From positions 1 through 38,126 of the forward strand of contig JASHQQ010000390.1 in the NCBI GenBank assembly GCA_030039035.1: 38,126 nucleotides of DNA. The letters are read 5' to 3'. The notes beneath the pieces are model-generated. The model was not told the origin of the DNA. It saw only the letters and a program-made list of their open reading frames with translations, and did not search any database. Positions 7,984-16,652 of the stretch are shown piece after piece; the stretch's first letter is position 1, and each line of letters starts with the position of its first letter. Both the position numbers and the translations under genes were made by a program. The DNA is from Acidobacteriaceae bacterium (GTDB lineage Bacteria; Acidobacteriota; Terriglobia; Terriglobales; Acidobacteriaceae).

Positions 7984-8568
7984 CTACTGCGCGTGCATGC
8001 GGCCGAGATCGTAGCTGGCGCCGACGGTGAAACCGTAAGGGTTCATGGTGTGGTGATTCCGCCAATCGGGCCAGAACTGGTACTCGTAGTCGCCGCGGAC
8101 GCTCAGGCCGCGCCACAGGCGAAAATCGCCGCCCCCGCCGGGAGCATAGACGGTTCGCGTATCGTGGGTGTAATTGTCACCGGGCGCGTTGCTGAAATGG
8201 ATGCCGCCGAAAGAGAGAATGAACTTTCCGTAAGGCTGGATCCGCTCCCAATGGCGCCAATGATAGAGCGGACCGCCTCCTCCGGTGGTCTCGCGGAGGT
8301 TGGCGTTATCGCCCGTCCGGTCGTAGTCCAGATCGCGCGCCTCAGCCTCGATGCTGAGTCCCTGCAGAAGACTGGGGCCACGATAGAAGTTCCAGTCGAG
8401 CCAGACTGTGGGTCCGCTCTCATAGCGGCTGTAATCGGTGTAGAAGGTGGAGATGGCGGCGCCGAAGGTGATGGGAAGGCCGCCCTGCACTGCGGATGGC
8501 GCTGCCTGTGGAAAAGCCGGGACGGCCAGCGAGAGGAAGAGCCCTGCAACTGCAAACTTCAAGCGCAT
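7984..8568 (-). CDS. Small outer-membrane beta-barrel protein
   Basis: The protein has 194 residues and no family I can name precisely. Residues 1-21 are a clear Sec signal peptide (MRLKFAVAGLFLSLAVPAFPQ). The rest alternates aromatic and polar residues in strands typical of an 8-stranded outer-membrane barrel, for example VWLDWNFYRG, SIEAEARDLDY, GKFILSFGGIHF, SVRGDYEYQFW and YGFTVGASYDLG. The start at 8568 is chosen over an upstream in-frame ATG at 8733 because AGGAGA lies about 9 nt upstream and the signal peptide begins there. It is transcribed alone on the minus strand, 180 bp downstream of the HD-domain gene. Function is unknown; structural or adhesive roles are common for this kind of barrel. 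Confidence 0.75.
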   Translation of the reverse strand: MRLKFAVAGLFLSLAVPAFPQAAPSAVQGGLPITFGAAISTFYTDYSRYESGPTVWLDWNFYRGPSLLQGLSIEAEARDLDYDRTGDNANLRETTGGGGPLYHWRHWERIQPYGKFILSFGGIHFSNAPGDNYTHDTRTVYAPGGGGDFRLWRGLSVRGDYEYQFWPDWRNHHTMNPYGFTVGASYDLGRMHAQ

Positions 8569-8748
8569 TTCAAATTCTCCTAGCAAATTCAGGTGCGATC
8601 CGCCCTCCCCCGAGGCGATCTCCTTGCAGGAGCTTACATCGATTAACGCTTGTTGGACAGACAAGTTTCGGTGAAACCGCCCCAAAATTCCCCAAAAGTT
8701 GCATGTGTTTCCACAAAAGTAAGCGGAGTTCAAAGACGGTTTCGGGAA

Positions 8749-9378
8749 TCAGAAAAGTAACGATCCTGCCTCGGTTTCCAGACTGGCAATGAACCTGCGC
8801 AGGATTTCGATGCGTGGCTCTGCAAGGTTCCTCGATTGGCTTAGATGCAGTTTGCCGGGAAGCGTGTCGACCGCGTTGCGCAGGACGGGAAGAACCGAGG
8901 AAAAGGTGGGATAGCGCGAGTCGCGGCCGATCTTGCCCACCGCGCGCACCAGTCCGACCGCGCCGAGCTGCTCGAGAATGTCGGCATCCCGCAGCAGGAT
9001 GGCCTCGACGATTGTCGGATCGTCCTGGGGCTGATGGGTCCGGATGACCGCGAGGACGGCATCGAGCTTGGCCAGGGGAAATCCCCAGCCGGGCAGCAGT
9101 TCCCGCACCCTTGAGACGGTGTAGGGCACATGGTCCCAACGGGCCAGCTCTTCCGGCTTTTGGGGCCGGTGGCCCAGAAAGACGCCAAGATCGTGCATCC
9201 AGGCCGCGGCGAACAGAACATCGTCGTCGTGGTCCACCCCTTGGCCCAGCGACGACGCCAAGGCATAAACGCGGGGCATGTGGCCGTACTTGTCGACCGG
9301 CTGGGCCTTGGCGCGGATATAGGCCATCACCGATTCGCGCCAGCCGCTCACGATCGTCCGGCTGCCTCGGCCGGCCAT
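8749..9378 (-). CDS. HD-domain phosphohydrolase-like protein
   Basis: This 209-residue protein belongs to the HD superfamily of metal-dependent phosphohydrolases. The putative metal ligands are in order: His33 (YGHMPRV), His62-Asp63 (WMHDLGVF), His83 (WDHVPY), His115 (IRTHQP) and Asp131/Asp133 (LLRDADILEQLG). Single-domain HD proteins of this size hydrolyse nucleotides or other phosphomonoesters, and the substrate cannot be told here. With the ATG at 9378 the gene overlaps the end of manA by 31 nt. An in-frame ATG at 9327 would remove the overlap and lose only 17 residues before the domain. Neither start has a good Shine-Dalgarno site. Same-strand overlap suggests co-transcription with manA. 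Confidence 0.8.
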   Translation of the reverse strand: MAGRGSRTIVSGWRESVMAYIRAKAQPVDKYGHMPRVYALASSLGQGVDHDDDVLFAAAWMHDLGVFLGHRPQKPEELARWDHVPYTVSRVRELLPGWGFPLAKLDAVLAVIRTHQPQDDPTIVEAILLRDADILEQLGAVGLVRAVGKIGRDSRYPTFSSVLPVLRNAVDTLPGKLHLSQSRNLAEPRIEILRRFIASLETEAGSLLF

Positions 9379-10391
9379 TGGGGCGTGATGCGAATGAGAT
9401 CGAGAGCGTCCATGTTTTCAACGAAGAATGGCGGTGCCGCCGCCGGAACACAGGCGATGGATCGCGGCGGCAGATCGATCGGGTCGAAGCCGGGGCCGGC
9501 GATGCGGCCTGAACCCGACGCTGCAAAAAGATAGGCCAGGCCGGAGGATGGACGGCTGCCGGATAGGGAATCGCGCAGGCATTCGCTGTCGATGCGATTC
9601 CCGACCGGAATCCGTTCCACGCGAAAATACCCGACATCGATAAGGACGGTACGGTCGGGAAGAATCCCCGGTGCGATCTTGCCCGCGCGCGTGGTGAGCC
9701 GGATTGCCTCCATGGCCTTCCCGATATGCAATTCGCGCCCCCGTCCGTAGTCGAAGATGCGGTAGGTCAGGTCGCAGTTCTGCTGCGTTTCGAGCAGAAT
9801 CGATCCCGGCCAGATGGTGTGAACCGTTCCGGCGTCCACAAAGATCAGGTCCCCGGCGGCCACCTGCACCACGTTCATCCTGGATTCGAGCGACCCATCC
9901 TGGATGGCGGTCCGTACCTGTCCGATCGTGGTTCCCGGCTTCAATCCGAGCGCAAGAGACGCTCCGGGTCCGGCCGCCAGCGCGAGCCAGCACTCCGTCT
10001 TTCCGCGCGGATCGCCGTATTTTTGCGCCATGGCGTCGTCGGGATGCACCTGTACGCTGAGTTTTTGCGCGGCGAAGATGACCTTGATGAGCAGGGGCGA
10101 GTCGGGCGAAGGAACGCCGGCGCCGAGCAGAGGTTCGGGAAACCTGTGAAACAGATCGCCGATTTTCATTCCGGCGTGCGGTCCGGTGGCGACGGCGCAC
10201 ATATCGCCGGTGAGCCACACTTCGCCGATCGGATCGTCGGGGGCGACGCGGTCGAACCAGGGACGCAGATCGCGAAAGCCCCAGGGGCGCCGGTCGTAAT
10301 GCGGCTCGATGCGGAACGGAGGCCACGGAAGCGACGAAGAAGAGTTCGTTGACACGATGCAACCAGGCGCCGGACCGGCTTGGCGAGCCAT
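9348..10391 (-). CDS. manA: Mannose-6-phosphate isomerase, class I (phosphomannose isomerase)
   Basis: The protein has 347 residues and interconverts fructose-6-phosphate and mannose-6-phosphate, the entry to GDP-mannose. It fits the short class I (Bacillus-type) cupin enzymes. The zinc ligands are visible: His116 in LSVQVHPDDA, Glu133 in GKTECWLAL and His191 in DAGTVHTIW. RPWGFRDL and FDYGRGRELHIGKAMEAI are further family blocks. The ATG at 10391 gives the first plausible start, though the Shine-Dalgarno match is weak (GAGTGAGA about 10 nt upstream) and the N-terminal 25 residues look poorly conserved. The gene is divergent from the UDP-glucose dehydrogenase and overlaps the HD-domain gene downstream. 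Confidence 0.9.
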   Translation of the reverse strand: MARQAGPAPGCIVSTNSSSSLPWPPFRIEPHYDRRPWGFRDLRPWFDRVAPDDPIGEVWLTGDMCAVATGPHAGMKIGDLFHRFPEPLLGAGVPSPDSPLLIKVIFAAQKLSVQVHPDDAMAQKYGDPRGKTECWLALAAGPGASLALGLKPGTTIGQVRTAIQDGSLESRMNVVQVAAGDLIFVDAGTVHTIWPGSILLETQQNCDLTYRIFDYGRGRELHIGKAMEAIRLTTRAGKIAPGILPDRTVLIDVGYFRVERIPVGNRIDSECLRDSLSGSRPSSGLAYLFAASGSGRIAGPGFDPIDLPPRSIACVPAAAPPFFVENMDALDLIRITPQWPAEAAGRS

Positions 10392-10601
10392 CGGCTTACG
10401 TCTCACTCTAGCAGAGCGGCGATGAACGCCTTGCCGCGCGGTCGAACTCCGTCGCCAGGGCGATGACTCCCGGTTGAAGAAGCAAGTCCTTGCCTGAATA
10501 CCATTTTTGCAGTTACCCTTGGAGCCAGACTCATATACTCCTGTGTTCTGATAGAAGTACATTCGCGAGGCTGCGCGCCCCGAAAGAGAGAAGTGCATAG
10601 A
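10392..10601. promoter_or_regulatory. Divergent promoter region between manA and UDP-glucose dehydrogenase
   Basis: These 210 bp separate two divergently transcribed sugar-nucleotide genes. TATACT (10534-10539) is a fair -10 match for the plus-strand gene, but no good -35 sits 16-18 bp upstream; the nearest TTGCAG (10507-10512) is 21 bp away. A shared regulator for the two genes is possible but not shown. Confidence 0.3.
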
Positions 10602-12020
10602 ATGACGAATTCCGTTTCGATTTGTGTCATAGGGTCCGGATATGTCGGGCTGGTTGCCGCCGTTTGCTTCGCCGAGATGGGCCACAAGGTTGTGTGCGTG
10701 GACAACGACGAAGCCAAGGTCAGGATGCTTTGCGCGGGCGGCGTCCCGATCTTCGAAGAATTCCTGCCCGAGCTGCTGGCGAAACATCTCCATCGCGGCG
10801 TGCGCTTCACCACCGATCTGGGCCAGGCGGTGGAAGCCAGCGAGGCGGTCTTCATCGCCGTGGGAACGCCGCAGGGCGACAGCGGCGCAGCGGATCTCTC
10901 CTACGTGGAGGCGGTGGTCTCGCAGATCGCCCGCGCCATCACGGGCTACAAGGTGATCGTGGAGAAGAGCACCGTGCCGGTCTACACCAACGAGTGGATC
11001 CAGCGTGTGCTGTACCGCCATGGGGTGGATGCGGAGCTCTTCGACGTGGTCTCGAATCCGGAGTTTCTGCGCGAAGGCACGGCGGTGAGCGATTTTCTGC
11101 ACCCCGACCGCATTGTGGTGGGCGCCAACTCCGAGCGCTCCGCCGGCGTCCTGCGCCGCATCTACGAGCCGCTCACAGCGGGGAGCTATTATGCGCAAGC
11201 CGCATCCCTGCCCGGCGCGCGCAGCGCCGAGCGGCCGGCCCGGCTGCTGGTCACATCGGCGCAGAGCGCTGAGATCATCAAGCACGCCTCGAATGCCTTT
11301 CTGGCATTGAAGATCTCCTTCATCAACGCCGTGGCCAACCTGGCCGAAAGCGTGGACGCGGATATCGAGGATATTGCCGCCGGCATGGGTATGGACAGTC
11401 GCATCGGGCCGAAGTTTTTGCGCGCCGGCCTCGGTTACGGCGGGTCGTGTTTCCCCAAGGATGTCGCCGCGTTCCGATGGGTGGCACAGCAGCAAGGCGT
11501 GAACTTTGAGTTGCTGGACGAAGTGTGCCGGATCAACGACACGCAGCGGGAGATCTTCTTCAACAAGGTGCGTTCGGCGCTGTGGACGCTGCGCGGCAAA
11601 AAGCTGGCGGCGCTGGGCCTGTCGTTCAAGTGCGACACGGACGATATCCGCGAGTCGCCGGCCATTGAGGTGATTCGCAAGCTCCTCGACGCCGGCGCGA
11701 CGATCAGGGCCTACGACCCGGCGGCGATCGACCGGGCCAGGGAAGTGCTGCCCGCATCGGAAAAGATGACCTATGCCGCCGGCGTCTATGAGGCGGTCGA
11801 GGGTGCCGACGCCGTGCTGATTCTCACCGACTGGAAGGAATTCGCCAGCCTCGACCTGGCCCGGCTGAACCGGGCGGTTCGTTTCCCCATTGTGATCGAC
11901 GGCCGCAATCTCTACACGCCGCAACAGATGCAGGAGCACGGGTTCACTTACGTCAGCGTGGGCCGTCCGGCCACCTACAACGCGCAGCAAGGCAAACCAC
12001 GCAGACTGGTGTTGTCGTAG
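10602..12020 (+). CDS. UDP-glucose 6-dehydrogenase
   Basis: The protein has 472 residues and oxidises UDP-glucose to UDP-glucuronate with two NAD+. The N-terminal Rossmann motif is IGSGYVGLVAAVCFAE (residues 10-25). The central domain carries Lys227 (SAEIIKHASNAFLALKIS) and the catalytic Cys283 in GYGGSCFPKD. The C-terminal nucleotide-binding domain contains LGLSFKCDTDDIRESP. The ATG at 10602 is preferred over the in-frame GTG at 10593 because AGAGAGAAG is correctly spaced from it. The UDP-glucuronate decarboxylase gene follows 166 bp later, so the two steps UDP-Glc to UDP-GlcA to UDP-Xyl are adjacent. The product feeds polysaccharide synthesis. Confidence 0.93.
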   Translation: MTNSVSICVIGSGYVGLVAAVCFAEMGHKVVCVDNDEAKVRMLCAGGVPIFEEFLPELLAKHLHRGVRFTTDLGQAVEASEAVFIAVGTPQGDSGAADLSYVEAVVSQIARAITGYKVIVEKSTVPVYTNEWIQRVLYRHGVDAELFDVVSNPEFLREGTAVSDFLHPDRIVVGANSERSAGVLRRIYEPLTAGSYYAQAASLPGARSAERPARLLVTSAQSAEIIKHASNAFLALKISFINAVANLAESVDADIEDIAAGMGMDSRIGPKFLRAGLGYGGSCFPKDVAAFRWVAQQQGVNFELLDEVCRINDTQREIFFNKVRSALWTLRGKKLAALGLSFKCDTDDIRESPAIEVIRKLLDAGATIRAYDPAAIDRAREVLPASEKMTYAAGVYEAVEGADAVLILTDWKEFASLDLARLNRAVRFPIVIDGRNLYTPQQMQEHGFTYVSVGRPATYNAQQGKPRRLVLS

Positions 12021-12186
12021 GGGTTCGATCACCGGGCATTTGACTGCATGACTTCGCCCCTCCCACACGTGCGGCAGAAACACAGACGCCGCGTGGATGG
12101 GCACACGGTTCAAACCGATACCAATAGCGATCAAACCAGATGAAAGTTGCGGTCCATAAAAGCTGTCGGAGCACGAATCGTTGAAT

Positions 12187-13125
12187 ATGCGCGTACTGGT
12201 CACCGGCGCGGCCGGATTTCTTGGCTCTCACCTCACCGATCGGCTTCTGGCCGACGGACATTCCGTCATCGGCGTCGATAACTTCGCGACGGGCGACACG
12301 GAGAACATCGCGCACCTCCGGCACGAGCCGCGATTCACCTTCGAAGAGCATGACATCTGCGATCCCTTCGATCCGGGCGCGGTGGATTATGTCTTCAACC
12401 TCGCCTCGCCGGCCAGCCCGCCGGAATATCATCGCCTGGCCATTGAAACGCTGCGCGTGGGATCCGTGGGAACGGAGAACACGCTGAAGATCGCGCAGAT
12501 GTGCGATGCGGGCTACCTCCATGCCTCGACTTCGGAGTGCTACGGCGATCCGCTCGAGCACCCGCAGAACGAGGAGTACTGGGGCCATGTGAATCCGGTG
12601 GGTCCACGCTCGGTGTACGACGAGGCGAAGCGGTTCTCCGAAGCCCTGGTGATGGCTTATTACCGCTCGCGCGGCGTCAACACGCACCTGGTGCGGATTT
12701 TCAACACCTACGGCCCGCGCCTGCACCCGAGCGACGGCCGGGTAATCTCGAATTTCATGATGCAGGCCTTGCGCGGCGATCCGCTGACCGTTTATGGAAG
12801 CGGCAACCAGACGCGCAGCTTCTGCTACGTCTCGGACCTGATCGAAGGCATGGTGCGCCTGTCGCGCTGCGACGAGCATTACCCGGTGAATCTCGGCAAC
12901 CCGACCGAGCTCACGATCCTGGAATGCGCGCAGGCGGTGCTGGAAGCGACGGAGTCGAAAAGCAGGATCCGCTTCGAGCCGCTGCCGGAAGACGATCCGA
13001 CGCGACGCTGCCCCGACATTTCGAAGGCGCGCGCGCTGCTGGGTTGGGAACCGGAAATCCCGCTGAAGGAAGGGCTCAGGCTCTCGCTCGAGTTCTTCCG
13101 GAGCAGCGTTCCGGCTGGCCGCTGA
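12187..13125 (+). CDS. UDP-glucuronate decarboxylase (UDP-xylose synthase)-like
   Basis: This 312-residue extended short-chain dehydrogenase converts UDP-glucuronate to UDP-xylose and CO2. The NAD motif is [12 protein letters not shown] (residues 5-16). [16 protein letters not shown] with Glu117, and the catalytic pair Tyr144/Lys148 in VYDEAKRF are diagnostic of UXS enzymes. [21 protein letters not shown] and [16 protein letters not shown] complete the pattern. The start is open: ATG at 12187 gives the usual N-terminus, while the in-frame TTG at 12181 is better spaced from GGAG (12168-12171). It lies directly after UDP-glucose dehydrogenase, which supplies its substrate. Other NAD-dependent epimerases are less likely given the DDP..R.PD block. 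Confidence 0.9.
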   Translation: MRVLVTGAAGFLGSHLTDRLLADGHSVIGVDNFATGDTENIAHLRHEPRFTFEEHDICDPFDPGAVDYVFNLASPASPPEYHRLAIETLRVGSVGTENTLKIAQMCDAGYLHASTSECYGDPLEHPQNEEYWGHVNPVGPRSVYDEAKRFSEALVMAYYRSRGVNTHLVRIFNTYGPRLHPSDGRVISNFMMQALRGDPLTVYGSGNQTRSFCYVSDLIEGMVRLSRCDEHYPVNLGNPTELTILECAQAVLEATESKSRIRFEPLPEDDPTRRCPDISKARALLGWEPEIPLKEGLRLSLEFFRSSVPAGR

Positions 13126-13327
13126 AGCGTCTCTGGCACGCATAGAAGGCCGATCGGGTTCATTGTCCGCCATGACGCGGAGGGTATAGAGTCGAAGCGC
13201 GGCCTCCATCCTGCGTCCGGCGCCATTGAAGACGAGAAACGATTTACGCAAGGGCATGGCGGCCATTGGCGAAGAGCCTCCGTCCAAGGAAATGTGAGGG
13301 TCCGCGCCCCCGGGGAGTCGATTCGAG

Positions 13328-16300
13328 ATGCGAAGGCTGATGGTGCTGGCGGCGTTGGCAGCGCTTGCCCTTCCCGCGGGCGCGGCCAGGCGAATCACCG
13401 TCGCGCAACTCGAGCAGGCGTTGACGGCAGAGCTTTCAGCTCACCGCGCCGATGCGGACGTTGCGTTCAAGGTCGGCCAACTGGAGCTTTCCGAGCGGTT
13501 GACCAGCGTCACGCTCGACCGGTTCGCGGCGAAGCTTCCGCTGGGACCGCGAACCGCTCTCGCCCTGCAACTGCTAGCGGATCAGTCGGCGTTTCTCGAT
13601 CCCCCGGCCAGCGAGCTGCCGGCAACCCGTGCGCCCGATGTGGCGACCGAGCAGCGCATGATCGACGCCGCGCGCGCCCACGCGGTGCAGACCTGGTCGC
13701 GATTGCCGAACTTCTTTGTGACGCGCGCCACCAACCGCTTCGACAATACCGCGCAGGTGCTGCACCAGGGCGAGTGGCCGGTGCGGCTGGGGCTGCACCC
13801 GGTGGGCAGCGTCACGAGACAGGTGACCTTTCGGGACGGCAAGGAGGTGCAGGACGCGGCCGCGGAAGGCAGCAACGCGGCGGCGCCGCAGGAGCTGGGT
13901 CTGCGCAGTTGGGGCGAGTTCGGCCCCGCCCTGACCGTGGTGCTGGCCGACATGGCGAAGCAGAAAGTCGTCTTCAGCCACTGGGAACTGACGCCCGGCG
14001 GCCTGGCCGCCGTGTATCGCTATGAGGTGCCGCGCGAGGCTTCGCATTACGCGGTCACTTTCAGCTATCTCAGCGAAACCGTGGTCGGGCGCACGCAGTT
14101 CGGCTACAGTGGCCGCCAGCGCACGCCGCAACAGGTCGCCAACATTCCGCGGAGCAAGGACCTGCAAGCCTACAGCGAGACGCCGGCCTACCATGGCGAG
14201 ATCGCCATCGACCCGGCGACGGGGGCGGTGCTGCGGCTCACGATCGAAGCCGTTCTGGGCAGCGGCGACCCGCTGCTGCGCGCCGCGACCATGATCGAAT
14301 ACGGCCCGGTCACCCTCGGCGACCGGCGCTTCATCTGCCCCGTCCGCAGCCTGGCCATTTCGCTGGAGCCCGCCGCATTATACGGCTGCGGGAGTTCGGG
14401 CCAGATGGCGCTGAACGGCGTGGGCGACGACGCGGCGTGGGAAAACTCGAAAGGACAATGCGGCGGCGGGCCGGTGCTCCTGGTCAACGAAACCGGTTTT
14501 ACGAACTATCACCGCCTGGGCTCGACAACGCGGATTCTCACCGGTGCCGAGGCGCTGGCAGCGGCCGGCCCATCGGGCCAGCCGGCAGAGGCGACGGCGT
14601 CGACAGCAGCCGCTACTGCAGACGCCGCTCCCGCAGCGCCGGCTTCTTCCGGGATCGCGACCGGTTCAGCCCGCGCAAGCGCTGTGGACGCGCAGCAGCC
14701 TGAGGCGCAGGCCGCGTCGAGCGTGCCGGCTCCCGCGGCGCCATCCGTAGCCGATGCGGCGCGCGCCGAAGTTCCTGCTCCGCCGCCTTCGCCACCGGCT
14801 CCCGTGGTTCCCGAAGTCACGATGGAAGCGGCCCGCGACGTTCCCGATCAGCCCGCCGCGGCGCCCGAACCGCAGCCGGGCGACGTGACGCTGAAGCTGA
14901 CCTCGCGCCTGGTGGACGTGGGCGTGACCGTGTATGACAAAAAGGGCCGGCCGGTGAAGGATCTCAAGCAGGAAGACTTCGAGATCTACGACAACGGGCG
15001 CAAACAGCAGATCCGGTTCTTCAACGGGTTCACCGGCGAATCCGGCGCGCCTGCCAGCGCGCAGCCCGCTTCGGCGGCGTCCGGGCAAACCTTCACCAAC
15101 CGCTCGCCCGATGCCTCCGCGCCTGGACCAGCGCCGCGTGCGCAGGAAGATGCCGCAACGATTCTGCTCATCGACGAGAGCCACATCGCATGGGCCGATC
15201 TGAGCTATGCGCGCCAGCAGATCCTGAAGTTCCTGAATGGCGCGGCCCCCGGCGAGCGGATTGGCCTGTATGCCATGACCACGCTCGGATTCAGGGTGCT
15301 GACCGAAGTGACGACCGATCACGCGTCGCTGATCGCCCGTCTCGAAAAATGGATGCCGACGGCGCAATCGGTCCAGCAGGCGCAGGACGAAGAGATGCGC
15401 AACCGGCAGCAGTTCAACGAGGTGCATAACGTCGCCGATCTCAACTCGGTGAACGGCAATCAGATCGACGTTCCCGACGCGGAGCAGCCCGTCGATCCGC
15501 AACTGTTGACCATGGGCGACAATCCGGCGCGCGCTTCGCTGATCATCCTGGGCGAAGTGGCGCGGCACCTGGCGGCGATCCCCGGCCACAAGACGCTGGT
15601 GTGGGTTTCGAGCGACAACGTGTTCGCCGATTTCCGCGATCAGCAGGTGGGCGTCGACAAAAGCGCAAAAGAAGTGGACAGCTATGCGCTGCGCGCCCAG
15701 GAGGCCATGAACGAGGCGCACGCGGCGGTGTATCCGTTCGATGTGTCGCAACTCGAGGGCGGGGCGATCGCGGCCGATATCCAGCACCGGAATGTGGAGC
15801 TCACGCAGGCGGCCATGGATACGGCGTCGCTGGCGCCCGGCGGCTCCGGTGTGGGGCGGAACATGACAGCGGGGCGAACAACGGCGGAGATGAACCAGGA
15901 TCTGCACCCCATCCAGGGACCGATTCGCCAGGTCTCCGATGCAACGGGAGGACGAACCGTCCGGCGGGCCGGCGACCTGGCCGCGCAACTGGCCGAGGTC
16001 GTCGCCGAAGGCAACGCGAGCTACATGATCGGATTTTCTCCCGATACAAATGCCGATAACCAGTACCACAACCTCACGGTCAAACTGAACGGCAAACACG
16101 GCATGATTGCGCGCTACCGGACCGGCTACTTTTATGCCAAGGAGCCGGCGACGTTGCGCGAGCGCTTTCAGCAGGCGGTCTGGCAGCCGATGGACGTGAA
16201 CGAGGTTGCCGTGACGGCGGCCGTGGACAAGATGAGCGCCGGGGCCAACGTGAAGATCGATGTGGCGACAGGCGACCTGGGAATGCAGGAGCGCGGAGGC

Positions 16301-16558
16301 CGCTGGATGGACAAGCTGGACTTCTTTTTCATCCAGCGCGACGATGCCGGGATTCATGCGCAGGTGGAGGGCCAGACGCTGGGACTGCGGCTGAAGCCCT
16401 CGACATACCAGAACCTGCTTCCGGCGGGGATCCCGTTTGAACGCGAAGTGCGTCTCAAGCCCGGAACGGCATCGCTTCGGGTGGTGGTGGTGGACGAGAA
16501 CTCCGGCCGCATGGGCTCGGTCACTATTCCCGCCCAGGCGATGGGCGGCGGCTCGTAA
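13328..16558 (+). CDS. Exported protein: unknown N-terminal module fused to a VWFA-related domain
   Basis: The protein has 1076 residues. A Sec signal peptide covers residues 1-19. Residues about 20-405 form a module I do not recognise; it is shared with the next two genes (RRITVAQLEQAL, a block near YHGEIAIDPATGAVLRL at about 288, and ICPVRSL). Residues 405-515 are an Ala/Pro-rich linker. From about 518 comes the VWFA-related domain common in Acidobacteria (LTSRLVDVGVTVYDKKGRPV, then the strand ILLIDESHIAW at about 611-621). At the MIDAS position DESHI keeps Asp and the first Ser but has Ile instead of the second Ser. The domain ends near YRTGYFYAKE (about 930), and a beta-rich tail follows. 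GGGGAG lies 10 nt before the start. Likely periplasmic or surface-bound; ligand unknown. Confidence 0.82.
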   Translation: MRRLMVLAALAALALPAGAARRITVAQLEQALTAELSAHRADADVAFKVGQLELSERLTSVTLDRFAAKLPLGPRTALALQLLADQSAFLDPPASELPATRAPDVATEQRMIDAARAHAVQTWSRLPNFFVTRATNRFDNTAQVLHQGEWPVRLGLHPVGSVTRQVTFRDGKEVQDAAAEGSNAAAPQELGLRSWGEFGPALTVVLADMAKQKVVFSHWELTPGGLAAVYRYEVPREASHYAVTFSYLSETVVGRTQFGYSGRQRTPQQVANIPRSKDLQAYSETPAYHGEIAIDPATGAVLRLTIEAVLGSGDPLLRAATMIEYGPVTLGDRRFICPVRSLAISLEPAALYGCGSSGQMALNGVGDDAAWENSKGQCGGGPVLLVNETGFTNYHRLGSTTRILTGAEALAAAGPSGQPAEATASTAAATADAAPAAPASSGIATGSARASAVDAQQPEAQAASSVPAPAAPSVADAARAEVPAPPPSPPAPVVPEVTMEAARDVPDQPAAAPEPQPGDVTLKLTSRLVDVGVTVYDKKGRPVKDLKQEDFEIYDNGRKQQIRFFNGFTGESGAPASAQPASAASGQTFTNRSPDASAPGPAPRAQEDAATILLIDESHIAWADLSYARQQILKFLNGAAPGERIGLYAMTTLGFRVLTEVTTDHASLIARLEKWMPTAQSVQQAQDEEMRNRQQFNEVHNVADLNSVNGNQIDVPDAEQPVDPQLLTMGDNPARASLIILGEVARHLAAIPGHKTLVWVSSDNVFADFRDQQVGVDKSAKEVDSYALRAQEAMNEAHAAVYPFDVSQLEGGAIAADIQHRNVELTQAAMDTASLAPGGSGVGRNMTAGRTTAEMNQDLHPIQGPIRQVSDATGGRTVRRAGDLAAQLAEVVAEGNASYMIGFSPDTNADNQYHNLTVKLNGKHGMIARYRTGYFYAKEPATLRERFQQAVWQPMDVNEVAVTAAVDKMSAGANVKIDVATGDLGMQERGGRWMDKLDFFFIQRDDAGIHAQVEGQTLGLRLKPSTYQNLLPAGIPFEREVRLKPGTASLRVVVVDENSGRMGSVTIPAQAMGGGS

Positions 16559-16652
16559 AAGGCAATCGGAACCGCAATAAGGCAACAGCATTCTCCGGGT
16601 TCGGAGCCGGGAGTACAATGGCCGCGCCCGAAGATTCAGGAGGGATGAGCAG

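Noticed and set aside
10507..10539. Candidate promoter TTGCAG with TATACT
   Set aside because: Spacing of 21 bp is too long for a housekeeping promoter; kept only as a weak -10 box within the divergent region.
9348..12203. Very long minus-strand open frame of 951 codons
   Set aside because: Only the part from 10391 down is manA. The upstream part is antisense to UDP-glucose dehydrogenase and has no protein features.
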